64,000 bases of DNA from CAJQQK01 sp049116495 (GCA_049116495.1 JAGDYV010000055.1:1-64000); one strand, 5' to 3'. Counted from the first letter of the stretch, positions 25,950 through 36,008 are shown. The notes: generated by a model not told the origin, from the sequence alone. Numbers and translations: made by a program.

Positions 25950-27400
25950 TACGCAAACCCCCGAGTTTTGGAGGACGCCGGAAGGGCCGCTATGACATCA
26001 CGCGCGAAACTCTTGGCAAACACGCAGGTTGCAAGCGCGTAACACGCCACGCCGAGAATGATGGCCAACGCTAAGGCCATGCGATCATCAATCTCCGGAA
26101 CCGTCGTGATAAATCCAAAAACAAGGACACCCATTCCCGCCGACAACAGCCAACCAGGCAGCATTGCCGCAAGGCGCTCATAACGCGACCAACCGACTGT
26201 GCGTTGGGAAAGACCGAGGGCAAAGCAGGCTTGCGCAGCATCACCAGCCAGGCGTGCAAGGCCAATTCCAATCGGCCCCAGCCCCATGCTGAGGATCAGG
26301 GCGGTCAACGTCGTCAAGGCGCTAAGGAAGTTGGCGATCATGCCGAATTCAGGGCGTCCTGTTGTCGAAATCATCGTAAAGACCAAGCGGGACGGCAGCA
26401 GGATCGCAGTACCAATCGCAAGGCATGCAGCAACGCCGATGGCGTCATCCCAGCCAGGCCCCGCCAGGATTGGAAGCAGTAGCGGGCTAACCGCTGCAAG
26501 GCCGATGAACACCGGTGCCCCCGCCAGCGCAGATCTGCGAATAATATCGATAGCGGCATTCGCGACTCCACCGCCTTCGGAATTGGTGGACGAAAAGTAA
26601 TAGAAGAGAAGATTATGCACGTTGCTTAGGGTTGCCCCACGCAATGGCTCGACAAACCGCAGCGCCATATTGACGACACCGAGAACCCATAGTCCGTAAA
26701 GCGCGGCGGTGACATAGTTCAGGATTAGATAGTTCAGGTTATCAGCCAGCCGGTCAATCAGCTGAAACCCGGCATATCGCCTTACATCGCGCAGGTGCTG
26801 CATCGAAAAACGTGGCACGATGACGAACCCAGCACGTGCAGCCATAATTATCGCCTGAACGATCACCACGGCGGTGCGCTGAGCAATGAGAGCCCACACA
26901 CCCAACCCGCCGAGCGCAATCGCAATCGCCAGCACGATGCCAATCAAGTGTCCAAACACGGACGCGATTGCGAGTTCCTTGAAACGCCGTCGACGCCGCT
27001 CAAGTCCACGCAAAATATCCATGTAGGCCGAGAAGAATAACGACCCCGCCGCCGCCGGCATCAAATACGAGACCTCTGGCGCACTCAGCATCGCTGCAAC
27101 GAAATATCCGGCAGGAAACGACAAAAGAAAGAGGACACCGGCCAGGAACAGCGCGGTCGCCCATGCTGTTTCCACATGCTTCTTGCGCAGCGATGGTCGT
27201 TGCGCCAATGCCTCTTCAAACGGCGTACCTGCAATGCCGGCTGCAACAACGATAACGATCAGCACAACTGCCGAGGTCCCGAAATCCCGAACATCGAGAA
27301 GCCTCGAAAAGATCGCGGTGCTACCTGTCAGCAGGGCGAGCCGCAGAACGCTGTCAAGCCCGGCCCACCCAAGCCATCCAATGAGACGGGCGCCTACCAT
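25949..27400 (-). CDS. Oligosaccharide flippase family protein (Wzx-like)
   Basis: About 483 residues with some twelve or more hydrophobic helices, of the polysaccharide-biosynthesis/MATE-like flippase superfamily. The N-terminus (GWAGLDSVLRL, followed by RLLDVRDFG) is typical of Wzx/RfbX proteins that move lipid-linked repeat units across the inner membrane. The frame is open to 27544, but that start would overlap the Wzz-like gene by 100 nt. The ATG at 27400 has GAGGTG 8 nt upstream and matches homologue N-termini, so I use it. The stop TAG is coupled to the following small ORF. Confidence 0.87.
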   Translation of the reverse strand: MVGARLIGWLGWAGLDSVLRLALLTGSTAIFSRLLDVRDFGTSAVVLIVIVVAAGIAGTPFEEALAQRPSLRKKHVETAWATALFLAGVLFLLSFPAGYFVAAMLSAPEVSYLMPAAAGSLFFSAYMDILRGLERRRRRFKELAIASVFGHLIGIVLAIAIALGGLGVWALIAQRTAVVIVQAIIMAARAGFVIVPRFSMQHLRDVRRYAGFQLIDRLADNLNYLILNYVTAALYGLWVLGVVNMALRFVEPLRGATLSNVHNLLFYYFSSTNSEGGGVANAAIDIIRRSALAGAPVFIGLAAVSPLLLPILAGPGWDDAIGVAACLAIGTAILLPSRLVFTMISTTGRPEFGMIANFLSALTTLTALILSMGLGPIGIGLARLAGDAAQACFALGLSQRTVGWSRYERLAAMLPGWLLSAGMGVLVFGFITTVPEIDDRMALALAIILGVACYALATCVFAKSFARDVIAALPASSKTRGFA

Positions 27401-27443
27401 CGCTGTGACACCTCGCACTCGAAGCTTCGCAAGGACCGGTCGG

Positions 27444-28454
27444 TCATACGCGATCGCCGACCGCAATCTTACGGATCTCACGAACAACGGCGCCGAACGC
27501 GATTGCGGAAAGCGCGAGAAAGCCGCCAATAATCGATCCAACAATCAACCAGATCACGGCACGCTTCTTCCACCCTTTCTTTGGCGGTTGACGCACCGGC
27601 GATATAACCCGAAGAAAAGCGCTACTTATGGCACCCGCATCATTTCCTGATATTCCATTCGGCGCTTTCGCATTCGCCTGGAAGCGCTTTAATTTGCGCT
27701 CCAAACGCTCGACCTTGTCTTGCGCCGTACGAACCGTTGGATGTTTTGCACCCAATGTTCCGACAAGTTCAAGCAACTCGGCATTGGTCACATCCAACTG
27801 CTTCTGAGCGATCGCCGCAGCCGACGCACTGGCCATAACCGTCCGGTGGTTCTCCGCCGTGCCGAGAAACACATTTATTATCGAATTGGCGCGTCCAGCA
27901 GCCACCTCAGGTAAATCGTCTTTTGTTGTCAGCGTAATAACAAAGCTACGACCCTGCCGAGTGACGTCGATCGACTCACGCAACCTTTTAAGTTGCTCGG
28001 TCTTGAGTTTTTCAGAGTCGACAGCCACCGCGTCTTTACCCCGACCAATCAAGGCGCGCTTCCAGCGTGCGATCCAACTCTCCTTCACGCGGCTTTTGTC
28101 CCCGTTTAGGCTTCCTTCTCGACGCAGAACTTCCAGCAACACGCCATCAGATCGCAGCAGAAGCATCTGACTCTCAACGTAGTTAATCGCCGCGTTGGCA
28201 TCGATATTTACGTTTGAATCAACGCTGAACCCACGAGGGTCCACGAGTATTTGCGCCGAAGCCTTATGAACCGACGGGAGGAAAGGCTGCGCCGCCGCAG
28301 CGAGGAAACCACAGATCAACGCTACCGCGGCAATCCAAACAAAATTCTTGCGGCAGAGAACTAAGAATTGGGACTTTGCCGAGTCCCATGGCCCAAGCGC
28401 CCGCACAGACGAAGCAGATTCAAACGTTGAGCGGTTGGGGTGCTCCATGTTCAT
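27444..28454 (-). CDS. Wzz-type chain-length determinant/polysaccharide co-polymerase, without kinase domain
   Basis: About 336 residues. A membrane helix near residues 35-55 (VWIAAVALICGFLAAAAQPFL) is followed by a periplasmic domain beginning ASAQILVDPRGF, a long helical region (about 160-275) and a second membrane helix near the C-terminus (VIWLIVGSIIGGFLAL). This is the Wzz layout; the Tyr-kinase domain found in many exopolysaccharide co-polymerases is missing. The ATG at 28454 has AAGGGA 4 nt upstream; the longer frame from 28499 lacks a site. It would set polymer length together with the Wzy-like protein downstream. Confidence 0.85.
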   Translation of the reverse strand: MNMEHPNRSTFESASSVRALGPWDSAKSQFLVLCRKNFVWIAAVALICGFLAAAAQPFLPSVHKASAQILVDPRGFSVDSNVNIDANAAINYVESQMLLLRSDGVLLEVLRREGSLNGDKSRVKESWIARWKRALIGRGKDAVAVDSEKLKTEQLKRLRESIDVTRQGRSFVITLTTKDDLPEVAAGRANSIINVFLGTAENHRTVMASASAAAIAQKQLDVTNAELLELVGTLGAKHPTVRTAQDKVERLERKLKRFQANAKAPNGISGNDAGAISSAFLRVISPVRQPPKKGWKKRAVIWLIVGSIIGGFLALSAIAFGAVVREIRKIAVGDRV

Positions 28455-28556
28455 CACGTCCCTTTCGATATCGCCGGCTAGGGTTGAGGAGAATACCATT
28501 TCCTACGACCCTGGTGATCAATCCGAGGTTCCGTAAAAACGACTGGTGAGCACCAA

Positions 28557-30170
28557 TCAAACTGCGTTTTGATAACCTCTCCTGGAGATAACTGTCATAA
28601 TAATAATGTACATGTCGAGTGCCAAAGACCAATTTCGTATATATTCGATGTCACATCCTAAACGCGCCTCAATATCATAGTCCGTATTGATGGTGCCGCG
28701 AAAACCAAGGATCTGCGCCCAGCCGGTAATACCGGGACGGACAAGGTAGCGCTGATTGTAGCAATCGACGATCTTGGCGAAATTTTCATCATGCACAAGC
28801 GCATGTGGGCGCGGTCCTACCAGAGACATCTGCCCGCAAACAACATTCCAAAGCTGCGGCAACTCATCGATATTAAGCTTGCGCAGCCAGCTACCCACTC
28901 TCGTGACGCGGGGGTCATTGGGTTGGGCCTGACGAACTTCTCCTTGCTCGCCGGCCTCTTTCATTGTTCTCAGTTTCCAGATCAGAAATTTACCATGGTC
29001 CCGGCCGCCGCGGTATTGTCGAAAAAATACAGGTCCTTTTTGCTCCAGATAGATCGCCAGACTGGCCGCGCCAAGAACAGGCGCCGTGAGTATCAGCCCA
29101 ATTCCCGCAAAAACAATGTCGAAAGATCGTTTAGCCAGCATTCCGAAGTCGTCGTAGGGGCGAATGGATACGAGGCAGCCCGACCCGACAGTCATCGACG
29201 CAACCGAAATCGCGTCAAAACTCTCCGGTTTGGATGGTGACAGAAATCGCAGTTGCGTTGAGACGGTTGACAGCTCCGCCAGCAATTGCCGGTCGACAGG
29301 CTCCGACTCAGGTTCCGTCAAAATGATTATTTCATCCGCTTGGAGGTTCGCCGCGGCCTTTGCGAATGATTTGGCAATCTTCAGCGTGACGTCCCGTCTG
29401 CTGCCCTTGGCAAAGATTGCATCCGGATAAACGAAAGCTGCAATCCACCCGCCAATCAACGTCGAAGCAAACTCACTTTCGGAAAACGTTGTGATGCTGC
29501 TCGGCCTTCCGATGACAACGCGTCGAAGCGGCGGCAGCAAACCTCGGTCAATCGCCCAAACCTTGAGCCTGATACTGCCCGCTTCGAGACCGATCACCCC
29601 GGCCAGTCCGAAGATGCCAAACAAGATGAACCAGGCAACCTGCAAATGCATGTTCCCAATCGTCACCACTGCGACCAGAAAGACAATCACCAACGCCGCC
29701 GCCCAACGATCCGCACATTTGCAAAGATGGAACAGCAGCGGCTTGCGATATTTCGCAATCGGCTCTTTGACGGTAATCAACGACAGGCTGTAAATCAGGG
29801 CAACAACCAATCCCAGACCGACATGAAAACTATCGGCCCGCACCCCTTGAATTCCAACGAGCTGACAAAGCGCACCAGCAACCAGCGCTATACAGGCGAC
29901 CAAGACGGCCGATATCGCTACTTTGCAGGCCGTAAACGCAAACGGTTGAAGTTTGGAAATATTCGCCGACGACTCACCAGGCGTACTGATCGACGGCGTT
30001 AGCCGAATGACTTTGCCGGACATAACTTGGTCCGGCGCATCTTTAAACTGCGCCCTATCGGAGGCGGCGCCAGACAGGTCTTTCGGCGCTACGGCTTCAC
30101 GGAGCAGCCGCAAGCCACCTCCTGCGGGCCGCAAATCATCTCGCTCTGACCTCTTCAGCATGTCGGCCAT
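28557..30170 (-). CDS. Polyprenyl-phosphate sugar phosphotransferase (bacterial sugar transferase)
   Basis: A 537-residue initiating enzyme that puts the first sugar phosphate on undecaprenyl phosphate. The N-terminal half has four or so membrane helices (about 85-210) and a soluble CoA-binding-like region. The C-terminal transferase domain starts KRSFDIVFAGIGL near residue 348 and carries FLIWKLRTMKEA, LRKLNIDELPQLWNV, MSLVGPRPHA and YLVRPGITGWAQI. These are the motifs of the WcaJ/WbaP/ExoY superfamily. It is the first gene of the minus-strand polysaccharide run, divergent from the HAD-fusion gene, with 665 nt of AT-rich sequence between them. Confidence 0.92.
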   Translation of the reverse strand: MADMLKRSERDDLRPAGGGLRLLREAVAPKDLSGAASDRAQFKDAPDQVMSGKVIRLTPSISTPGESSANISKLQPFAFTACKVAISAVLVACIALVAGALCQLVGIQGVRADSFHVGLGLVVALIYSLSLITVKEPIAKYRKPLLFHLCKCADRWAAALVIVFLVAVVTIGNMHLQVAWFILFGIFGLAGVIGLEAGSIRLKVWAIDRGLLPPLRRVVIGRPSSITTFSESEFASTLIGGWIAAFVYPDAIFAKGSRRDVTLKIAKSFAKAAANLQADEIIILTEPESEPVDRQLLAELSTVSTQLRFLSPSKPESFDAISVASMTVGSGCLVSIRPYDDFGMLAKRSFDIVFAGIGLILTAPVLGAASLAIYLEQKGPVFFRQYRGGRDHGKFLIWKLRTMKEAGEQGEVRQAQPNDPRVTRVGSWLRKLNIDELPQLWNVVCGQMSLVGPRPHALVHDENFAKIVDCYNQRYLVRPGITGWAQILGFRGTINTDYDIEARLGCDIEYIRNWSLALDMYIIIMTVISRRGYQNAV

Positions 30171-30835
30171 TCAACCCCGCCCCCCATTATCGCTCATCAA
30201 TATCGGACAAGCCGCATGGCGTACTGGCGGCAGGCTCATTACAGGCGCTGCCATTCCGCAATTGCGGAACCAACATGAAATGCTTGAACGGTATTTTACT
30301 TGGAGAATTTGTGCTTACAGATCGATACGTCCGTAATAGGTAATTTCCACTTTTTGAGACGCAAATATTATACATTTCCTCAGATCATACTTTCCGATAG
30401 CGCCCCAAACATCCCGGCGCGCGATTTCAAATCGAACAGCCAGCGAGCGTTGCGAGGTAACGAGCAACCGTTTGCTAGGGAACTCACTCTCGAACGTCAA
30501 TTTGTATTTATTCCTATTAAACAAGCATCTACATCAATGATCCTTCGGACTATAATTAAGGTTAATCCGCACGCTCAGATGCTCAGTTTGATTGGGTGAA
30601 TTAGGGTTGCTGGAGATAACGTCAAGGCGGATTCGCGGAGTCATCACGGTGGAATGAGCCAATACTTGGGGGGACGAAAAGTTCGATAAATCACCTTGAG
30701 TGATCGTCGTCGCATTCCATTTTATCTTAACGTACAAAGCAACTAGAGATCTAACGGCTTCGGAAGCATACTGCGCATCCTAACCGTCGAATAGAGATTT
30801 CTATTACATTGAATTTTCGCTGAGCTTGAAAAACC
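30171..30835. other. AT-rich divergent regulatory region
   Basis: 665 nt between two divergent genes, markedly richer in A/T than the flanking genes. The short frames in it have no codon bias and no ribosome sites. It most likely holds the promoters of the polysaccharide operon (minus) and the HAD-fusion gene (plus). I could not find a convincing operator or promoter consensus. Confidence 0.5.
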
Positions 30836-32299
30836 ATGGGTATAGATCGGCCAGAAGACGTTGTTGATGCAAGTGCGCACCTACACTCACCCTCGGAACA
30901 CAGTTTTTCCGATCCGGAAACAGCGCTGGCGATGTTGGACACGCATCAGGGCCCGGTCCTAGTTGACTTTGACGAAACGCTCTATCTGCGGAACTCGACG
31001 GAAGATTTTATCGATGGCGCAGTGCCAGGCCCTTTTGCCAGGTTGCTGATGTCAGCCCTTGGCATTCTCAAGCCATGGAGACTGACCGGCGGCGATCATA
31101 CACGCGATAGCTGGCGGATAATCTGCATCTCTATATTCCTCCCCTGGACATGGCTCCTTTGGCGCGCAAGGTCACGTCAGCTCGGACCTATGCGGCTCAA
31201 CACGGCACTGGCCAAAGCTCTACAAGATCGCGGCGATGTCGTGATTGCGAGCGTTGGTTATCGCGCCATAATTGGACCTCTCCTTCGGTCCATGGGTTTA
31301 GCGGAGGTGCCGCTCGTTGCCTGTCGAATTCTTCCGTTTTCGGATCGGCTGACAGACAAACTTCAGCTAGTTGAATCGGTCCTCGGGCGAAACACCATCG
31401 AGCAAGCCATGACGATTACCGATTCTCGTCAGGATGCACGGCTGCTCGACGCTTCAGCAGCGGGCCAGCTCGTCCAATGGCCGCAAGCTCGCTATCAAGC
31501 AGCCTTATCCCGTGTCTACTTGCCGTTTACCTACCTCTCGCGCGTTAAGCGGCCGGGTGAAAATTACTTATGGCACGGCATCATCAAGGTCGATTTAGCA
31601 TTCTGGCTTATTGCGTCTCTTCCTTTGGCAATGAACCCCGCATGGCATGTAATTGGAGTTATTCTCCTCATCACTTCATTTTGGGCCGTTTACGAAACCG
31701 GCTATGTCGACAATGACCGGATCGCCAAGCAATTTGAATCTGACCCACAATTAAGTGACCAGTTCTTCGAACATACGGTCGCCACTCCGCCGCTGTCACC
31801 CTGGATCTGGGCTGGCGTGCTCGGATTTCTCGGCCTTGTCGCGCTCAATGCCGGCGCCCTTCCTTCAGCGGAAACAATCGCCGCCTGGACGGCGACATTG
31901 GTCGCGACCTGGTTGACGTTCTATTTATTCAACCGCGTCGATAAAACATCGCGAACCTATCTATATCCGCTGCTGCAGTTATTCCGTGTCGGCGCAATAA
32001 TGGCGGTAGTGCCGATCGTTCCAGTCGCAATCGGCGGCCTATGCGGTGCTGCCGTTGCCGCCTGGGTGGGTTATGTCGTCTATAGACATCAGGCCGACAA
32101 CGTTTGGCCACGTCTATACCCTGGCTTGTTCAGGCTGCTTGCGACGGCGTTATTTTCAGCCGTGCTACTCGTCGCACTTGAGTTTACCATGACGAACCTA
32201 TTGGTCGCCGGTTTGTTTATCTTCTGGACGGCATTTAATGGCATTGCCAAGCTTGCGTGGAAACAGTTTGCCGTCCCAAACATTCCGCGCCACAGCTGA
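30836..32299 (+). CDS. HAD-like phosphatase domain fused to a polytopic (UbiA-like) membrane domain
   Basis: A 487-residue fusion. Residues about 38-220 resemble a HAD phosphatase: motif I D44-F-D46-E-T48, and a later TDSRQDARLLDAS resembling the acidic motif IV. Residues about 225-487 form a membrane domain of some seven to nine helices, starting YLPFTYLSRVKRPG and including YETGYVDNDR, which recalls the YxxND element of UbiA-type prenyltransferases. HAD-UbiA fusions are known near cell-surface sugar genes and act on polyprenyl-phospho-sugars; assignment here is tentative because the membrane part is divergent. A second copy of the membrane domain alone follows at 32912. Confidence 0.65.
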   Translation: MGIDRPEDVVDASAHLHSPSEHSFSDPETALAMLDTHQGPVLVDFDETLYLRNSTEDFIDGAVPGPFARLLMSALGILKPWRLTGGDHTRDSWRIICISIFLPWTWLLWRARSRQLGPMRLNTALAKALQDRGDVVIASVGYRAIIGPLLRSMGLAEVPLVACRILPFSDRLTDKLQLVESVLGRNTIEQAMTITDSRQDARLLDASAAGQLVQWPQARYQAALSRVYLPFTYLSRVKRPGENYLWHGIIKVDLAFWLIASLPLAMNPAWHVIGVILLITSFWAVYETGYVDNDRIAKQFESDPQLSDQFFEHTVATPPLSPWIWAGVLGFLGLVALNAGALPSAETIAAWTATLVATWLTFYLFNRVDKTSRTYLYPLLQLFRVGAIMAVVPIVPVAIGGLCGAAVAAWVGYVVYRHQADNVWPRLYPGLFRLLATALFSAVLLVALEFTMTNLLVAGLFIFWTAFNGIAKLAWKQFAVPNIPRHS

Positions 32300-32911
32300 A
32301 AGATTGAATCAGGCTGGCGCGTGCACGCCTTATGACGTGTGGGTTTCGAGGGCAGGAGATGCGCAACCAGTTCCCGAACTCCGAGATGGACGTCAAGAGC
32401 ATGGAACACCACCTCTCACGATCCGCTAGAGGCGGATTTATTTCAACATGTGACGTCGAATCACTTCCATTCGCGCAATGGCGATTTCCGTCATCAGGAA
32501 TCCATACGGTCGAACCCGTTATAGAAGACCTGAATTGCACCTGTCGGCACGTTTGCGACTGCCACACCGCGTACACGACAAGCTGTTTCCAGCGATAGAA
32601 AATCAGCAGTCTGAGCAGTAACCCTATTTAATGTTGCAGCATAGCTTCGAGGCACGAGCTGTATTACAAAATTTGAGATTGAATAGTTCGATCTCGCTAT
32701 CCTTCGCGGCGAACTGGAACACCGGTCAGATTGAGAAAAATTCAACACCACTTGTATCGGTCCGGTTAGATGGTAGCGACGATCGATTTTTCGATTGTCT
32801 TCGCCTAACAGGGTCAGTCACGATCAAACAGGCCCGAAACGAACTTGCGTGGCGATGAAAAAATTACAACGTGCGATACACATGAGCATCAATCAAGGGA
32901 AGCTTTGAAAG
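32300..32911. other. Gap between the two membrane-domain paralogues
   Basis: About 610 nt without a supported gene. I looked for a decayed HAD domain upstream of the second copy. The reading frame of that copy is closed by a TGA 6 nt before its TTG start, and none of the short frames resembles motif I of the HAD part. Nothing else was seen. Confidence 0.4.
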
Positions 32912-33784
32912 TTGCGCAATATATCAGCAAGATATTCAGGTTCTGACGAGGCTTGGTTTCGCGAGACTTTATCGCAATTCTATTTGCCCTTCGCTTATCT
33001 CACGTTGGTGAAACGGCCTGGTCAGCACTATCTGCGGCGCGGTGTGATCCAGGAAGACTTGGCATTTTGGCTGATTGCCTCGCTGCCCCTCGCGTCGCAT
33101 ATCGGTTGGCACATCCTGGGCGTTATCCTGCTCGTGGTCTCGTTCTGGTGCGTTTATGAGCAGGGCTACGTAGACAATGACCGCATGGGTGCATTGCATG
33201 AAACAGATCCGAAGCTAAGCAGCGCGTTCTTCGAAAACAAGGTCGCGACGCCGATCATTACGCCTTGGATTTGGGCAGCCGTCTTGGGCATTATGGGATT
33301 ATCCGCCTTGAATGGCGGAACGTTACCTGCACCATCAACAATAGCTGCATGGGCCGCCACACTGGTTGCGACAGCGCTGTCGTTCTGCCTGTTCAATCGC
33401 GTCGAAAAGAAACATCGCATCTTCGTCTATCCGATATTGCAGGTATTTCGCGCGGCGGCCATCGCAGCCGTTGCACCAATATCTCCGGTAGCGGTTGGTG
33501 GGGTCCTCGGTGTCGTGACTTCGGCCTGGATAGCTTATGTGGTTTATCGGCAAAGGCCCGAAAACAAGTGGCCGGACATGAAACTGGGAGCGATCAGAGC
33601 AATTGCAACTGCATTGTTTTCGGTTCCCCTGCTCGTTGCGCTCGGCTTCACAACGATGAACCTGCTTGTCGCCGGGATATTTATTGCGTGGAACATCTTT
33701 CGCGGACGAAATGATATCGTTGACGCTTGGCGCTCAGTCCGATTTATCGATTCAACCATGAAGCGGCCCGGGCACCGCTCATGA
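32912..33784 (+). CDS. Polytopic membrane protein, stand-alone paralogue of the upstream fusion's membrane domain
   Basis: A 290-residue integral membrane protein. From FYLPFAYLTLVKRPG (residue 23 on) it aligns continuously with residues 228-480 of the upstream fusion protein, sharing DLAFWLIASLPLA, YEQGYVDNDR, PWIWAAVLG, LFNRVEK and the closing TTMNLLVAGIFI. It lacks the HAD domain. The TTG start at 32912 has AAGGGA about 11 nt upstream. The family is probably UbiA-like, but the diagnostic Asp-rich motifs are not both obvious. It may act with, or be a diverged duplicate of, the upstream protein; the duplicate has kept a full-length membrane domain. Confidence 0.65.
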   Translation: MRNISARYSGSDEAWFRETLSQFYLPFAYLTLVKRPGQHYLRRGVIQEDLAFWLIASLPLASHIGWHILGVILLVVSFWCVYEQGYVDNDRMGALHETDPKLSSAFFENKVATPIITPWIWAAVLGIMGLSALNGGTLPAPSTIAAWAATLVATALSFCLFNRVEKKHRIFVYPILQVFRAAAIAAVAPISPVAVGGVLGVVTSAWIAYVVYRQRPENKWPDMKLGAIRAIATALFSVPLLVALGFTTMNLLVAGIFIAWNIFRGRNDIVDAWRSVRFIDSTMKRPGHRS

Positions 33785-33976
33785 TGACCACGAAATGCTG
33801 GGCGCAACGAGAGTCCATCGTAACTACAGCCCGATGTCAAACATTGCTGCTCCCTGGGCGTTTATTCGAAACCAAACGAATTCGAGAAAAAACTCGTGTC
33901 GCAAGAAGTCAGCAATTGCTGTCCGTCACGTGGGCTGGTGTCGCTCATACGGGGTATGGGCCTGTAGAGTAGGTTT

Positions 33977-35914
33977 ATGAAAACAATAATTAAGCGAGCC
34001 GTAAACAGAACGAACAGACCGTTGGCATTGGCGTGCTTGATGATGATTGGCACGATCTCATCGGCCCTCGGCACGGCGTCGACACAAAAACCTCTCGATT
34101 CCGGCACGCTGTCCGCCAGTTCCAATAGCTCCACAGGGCATCGCTATATAATGGTCGACCAGTTTGGTTACCGTCCAAACGATGTAAAGATCGCCGTTCT
34201 TGCAGATCCTCAGATTGGCTATAACGCATCCGACGAATTTTCACCGGCTAGAATCTACCAAGTGCGTCGAAGCTCGGATGATGTCGTAATATTTTCGGCG
34301 CGCATCGTACCCTACAAAAAAAAGAAGGTTCAAAGGTCGTCGGGTGATCGAGGGTATTGGTTTGATTTCACGAGCGTCCGGGAGGTTGGGTCCTTCTACC
34401 TTTACGACAAAAAGAACAAGGTCCGGTCACACGTATTTGATATTCGAAACGATGTTTATCGCGATGTCCTCAAGGCGGCCATGCGGATGTTCTTTTACAA
34501 TCGATCCGGGTTTGCAAAGTCACTGCCTTATGCCGACAAGCGCTGGACAGATGCCGCCGCCAGCCTTGGCCCCAACCAGGACAGCGCCGCCAGGGACGTA
34601 AACCGGAAGAACGATCCATCTTCGACGCGCGATCTGCGAGGAGGCTGGTTCGATGCAGGCGACACAAACAAATACGTCAATTTCGCCGGCGTCGCGATGC
34701 ATGCCTTGCTCGCCGCCTATCGCGAGTCACCGGACGTCTGGGGTGACAACTATGGGATTCCGGAATCCGGTAATGGCATCCCGGACATAATTGACGAGTT
34801 GAAATGGGAGTTGGACTGGATTGAGCGCATGCAGGAAGATGACGGCGGCGTCCTCCTGAAGGTCGGTTATCTCGACTATAAAGTCGTCGCCCCACCAAGT
34901 GCGGACCGACGTCCACGCTACTATGTGCCGGCTTGCTCTTCATCGACGATTGTCGCCGCCAGCATCTTTGCGCATGCTGCGATCGTCTTCGCCAGAATTC
35001 CTGCAATGAAAGCAGACGCTCAGAACTACCAGCAGCGCGCATTACGCGCCTGGAAATGGTATCGCGACAACCCGAAACGAGACGATTGCGACAACCAGGA
35101 GGTCAAGTCCGGCGATAGCGACAAGTCTCTCAAAGACCAACGCTCCGATGCTGTGGTGGCCGCAATCTACTTGTTCTCGTTGACCGGTCGGCCGGAGTTC
35201 GAAAAATTCATCTCCGAAAACTATGGCAAGATGCGACCACTGCGAGACATTGGCTGGACACGCTATGATGCCCATCAAGGCGACGCGCTACTGTTCTACG
35301 CATCGCAACCGAAAACCAATCCTGCGGTTGCCACAAAGATCCTGAAAGCGAAACGTTTGGATGCGACGCGGGATGTCTCAAAGAGGATCTACGCTGACGG
35401 CATAACGATGGACCTCTATAGATCTTACATAACGCCGAAATCGTATACTTGGGGCAGTAATCAAGTTCGCGCCAACATCGGCAATAGCAATTTCGACCTG
35501 ATCACTTACAAATTGGCTGGTTCCAAGACTCCCATATACCGCGAGCGCGCACTCGGAGCTGTACACTATTTTCACGGTGTCAATCCGCAAGGCCTGGTCT
35601 ATCTGAGCAATATGGCCGACTACGGCGCGGAAGTTTCGGTCAGCGAAATGCATCACGACTGGTTCAGACCGGGCACCAAGTGGCACAGCAGCAAAAACTC
35701 ATCCAACGGTCCAGCTCCTGGTTATCTGGTCGGAGGGCCGAACGCTGCATACACCGGCCGGTTGGCGCCCCCCGCAAGGCAACCAAAGCAAAAGAGTTAT
35801 CGTGATTGGTCGGGCGGTTGGCGCGAAAAGGCTTGGGAAGTATCAGAACCTTCGATCGTCTATCAGGGCGCCTACGTAAAACTGATATCCAAGTTCGTTC
35901 CACCTATTGATTGA
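33977..35914 (+). CDS. Secreted glycoside hydrolase family 9 (endoglucanase-like)
   Basis: A 645-residue exported glycanase. A signal peptide (about residues 1-35, hydrophobic LALACLMMIGTISSALG) is followed by an immunoglobulin-like N-terminal domain typical of GH9 (VDQFGYRPND onward). The (alpha/alpha)6 catalytic domain has GGWFDAGDTNKYV at about 222-234, with the nucleophile-side Asp pair; NQVRANIGNS; and the C-terminal SEPSIVYQGAYVK, with the likely acid/base Glu near 625. GH9 enzymes cleave beta-1,4-glucans. Here it may trim or release the polymer made by the neighbouring locus rather than degrade plant cellulose. It is followed by a good hairpin terminator. Confidence 0.88.
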   Translation: MKTIIKRAVNRTNRPLALACLMMIGTISSALGTASTQKPLDSGTLSASSNSSTGHRYIMVDQFGYRPNDVKIAVLADPQIGYNASDEFSPARIYQVRRSSDDVVIFSARIVPYKKKKVQRSSGDRGYWFDFTSVREVGSFYLYDKKNKVRSHVFDIRNDVYRDVLKAAMRMFFYNRSGFAKSLPYADKRWTDAAASLGPNQDSAARDVNRKNDPSSTRDLRGGWFDAGDTNKYVNFAGVAMHALLAAYRESPDVWGDNYGIPESGNGIPDIIDELKWELDWIERMQEDDGGVLLKVGYLDYKVVAPPSADRRPRYYVPACSSSTIVAASIFAHAAIVFARIPAMKADAQNYQQRALRAWKWYRDNPKRDDCDNQEVKSGDSDKSLKDQRSDAVVAAIYLFSLTGRPEFEKFISENYGKMRPLRDIGWTRYDAHQGDALLFYASQPKTNPAVATKILKAKRLDATRDVSKRIYADGITMDLYRSYITPKSYTWGSNQVRANIGNSNFDLITYKLAGSKTPIYRERALGAVHYFHGVNPQGLVYLSNMADYGAEVSVSEMHHDWFRPGTKWHSSKNSSNGPAPGYLVGGPNAAYTGRLAPPARQPKQKSYRDWSGGWREKAWEVSEPSIVYQGAYVKLISKFVPPID

Positions 35915-35944
35915 CTTCAGGTCTGAGGTGGGACTTTCAATTCC

Positions 35945-35983
35945 TTGGGCCCGCCTGCCCGACAGGACAGGCCCAACTTTTTC
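35945..35983 (+). terminator. Rho-independent terminator after the GH9 gene
   Basis: A 7-bp outer stem TTGGGCC/GGCCCAA (35945-35951 with 35970-35976) with an inner CCTG/CAGG stem is followed by CTTTTT. It lies about 30 nt after the GH9 stop. Confidence 0.8.
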
Positions 35984-36008
35984 CGGTCCGCTCAATGAAA
36001 CCTCAAAG

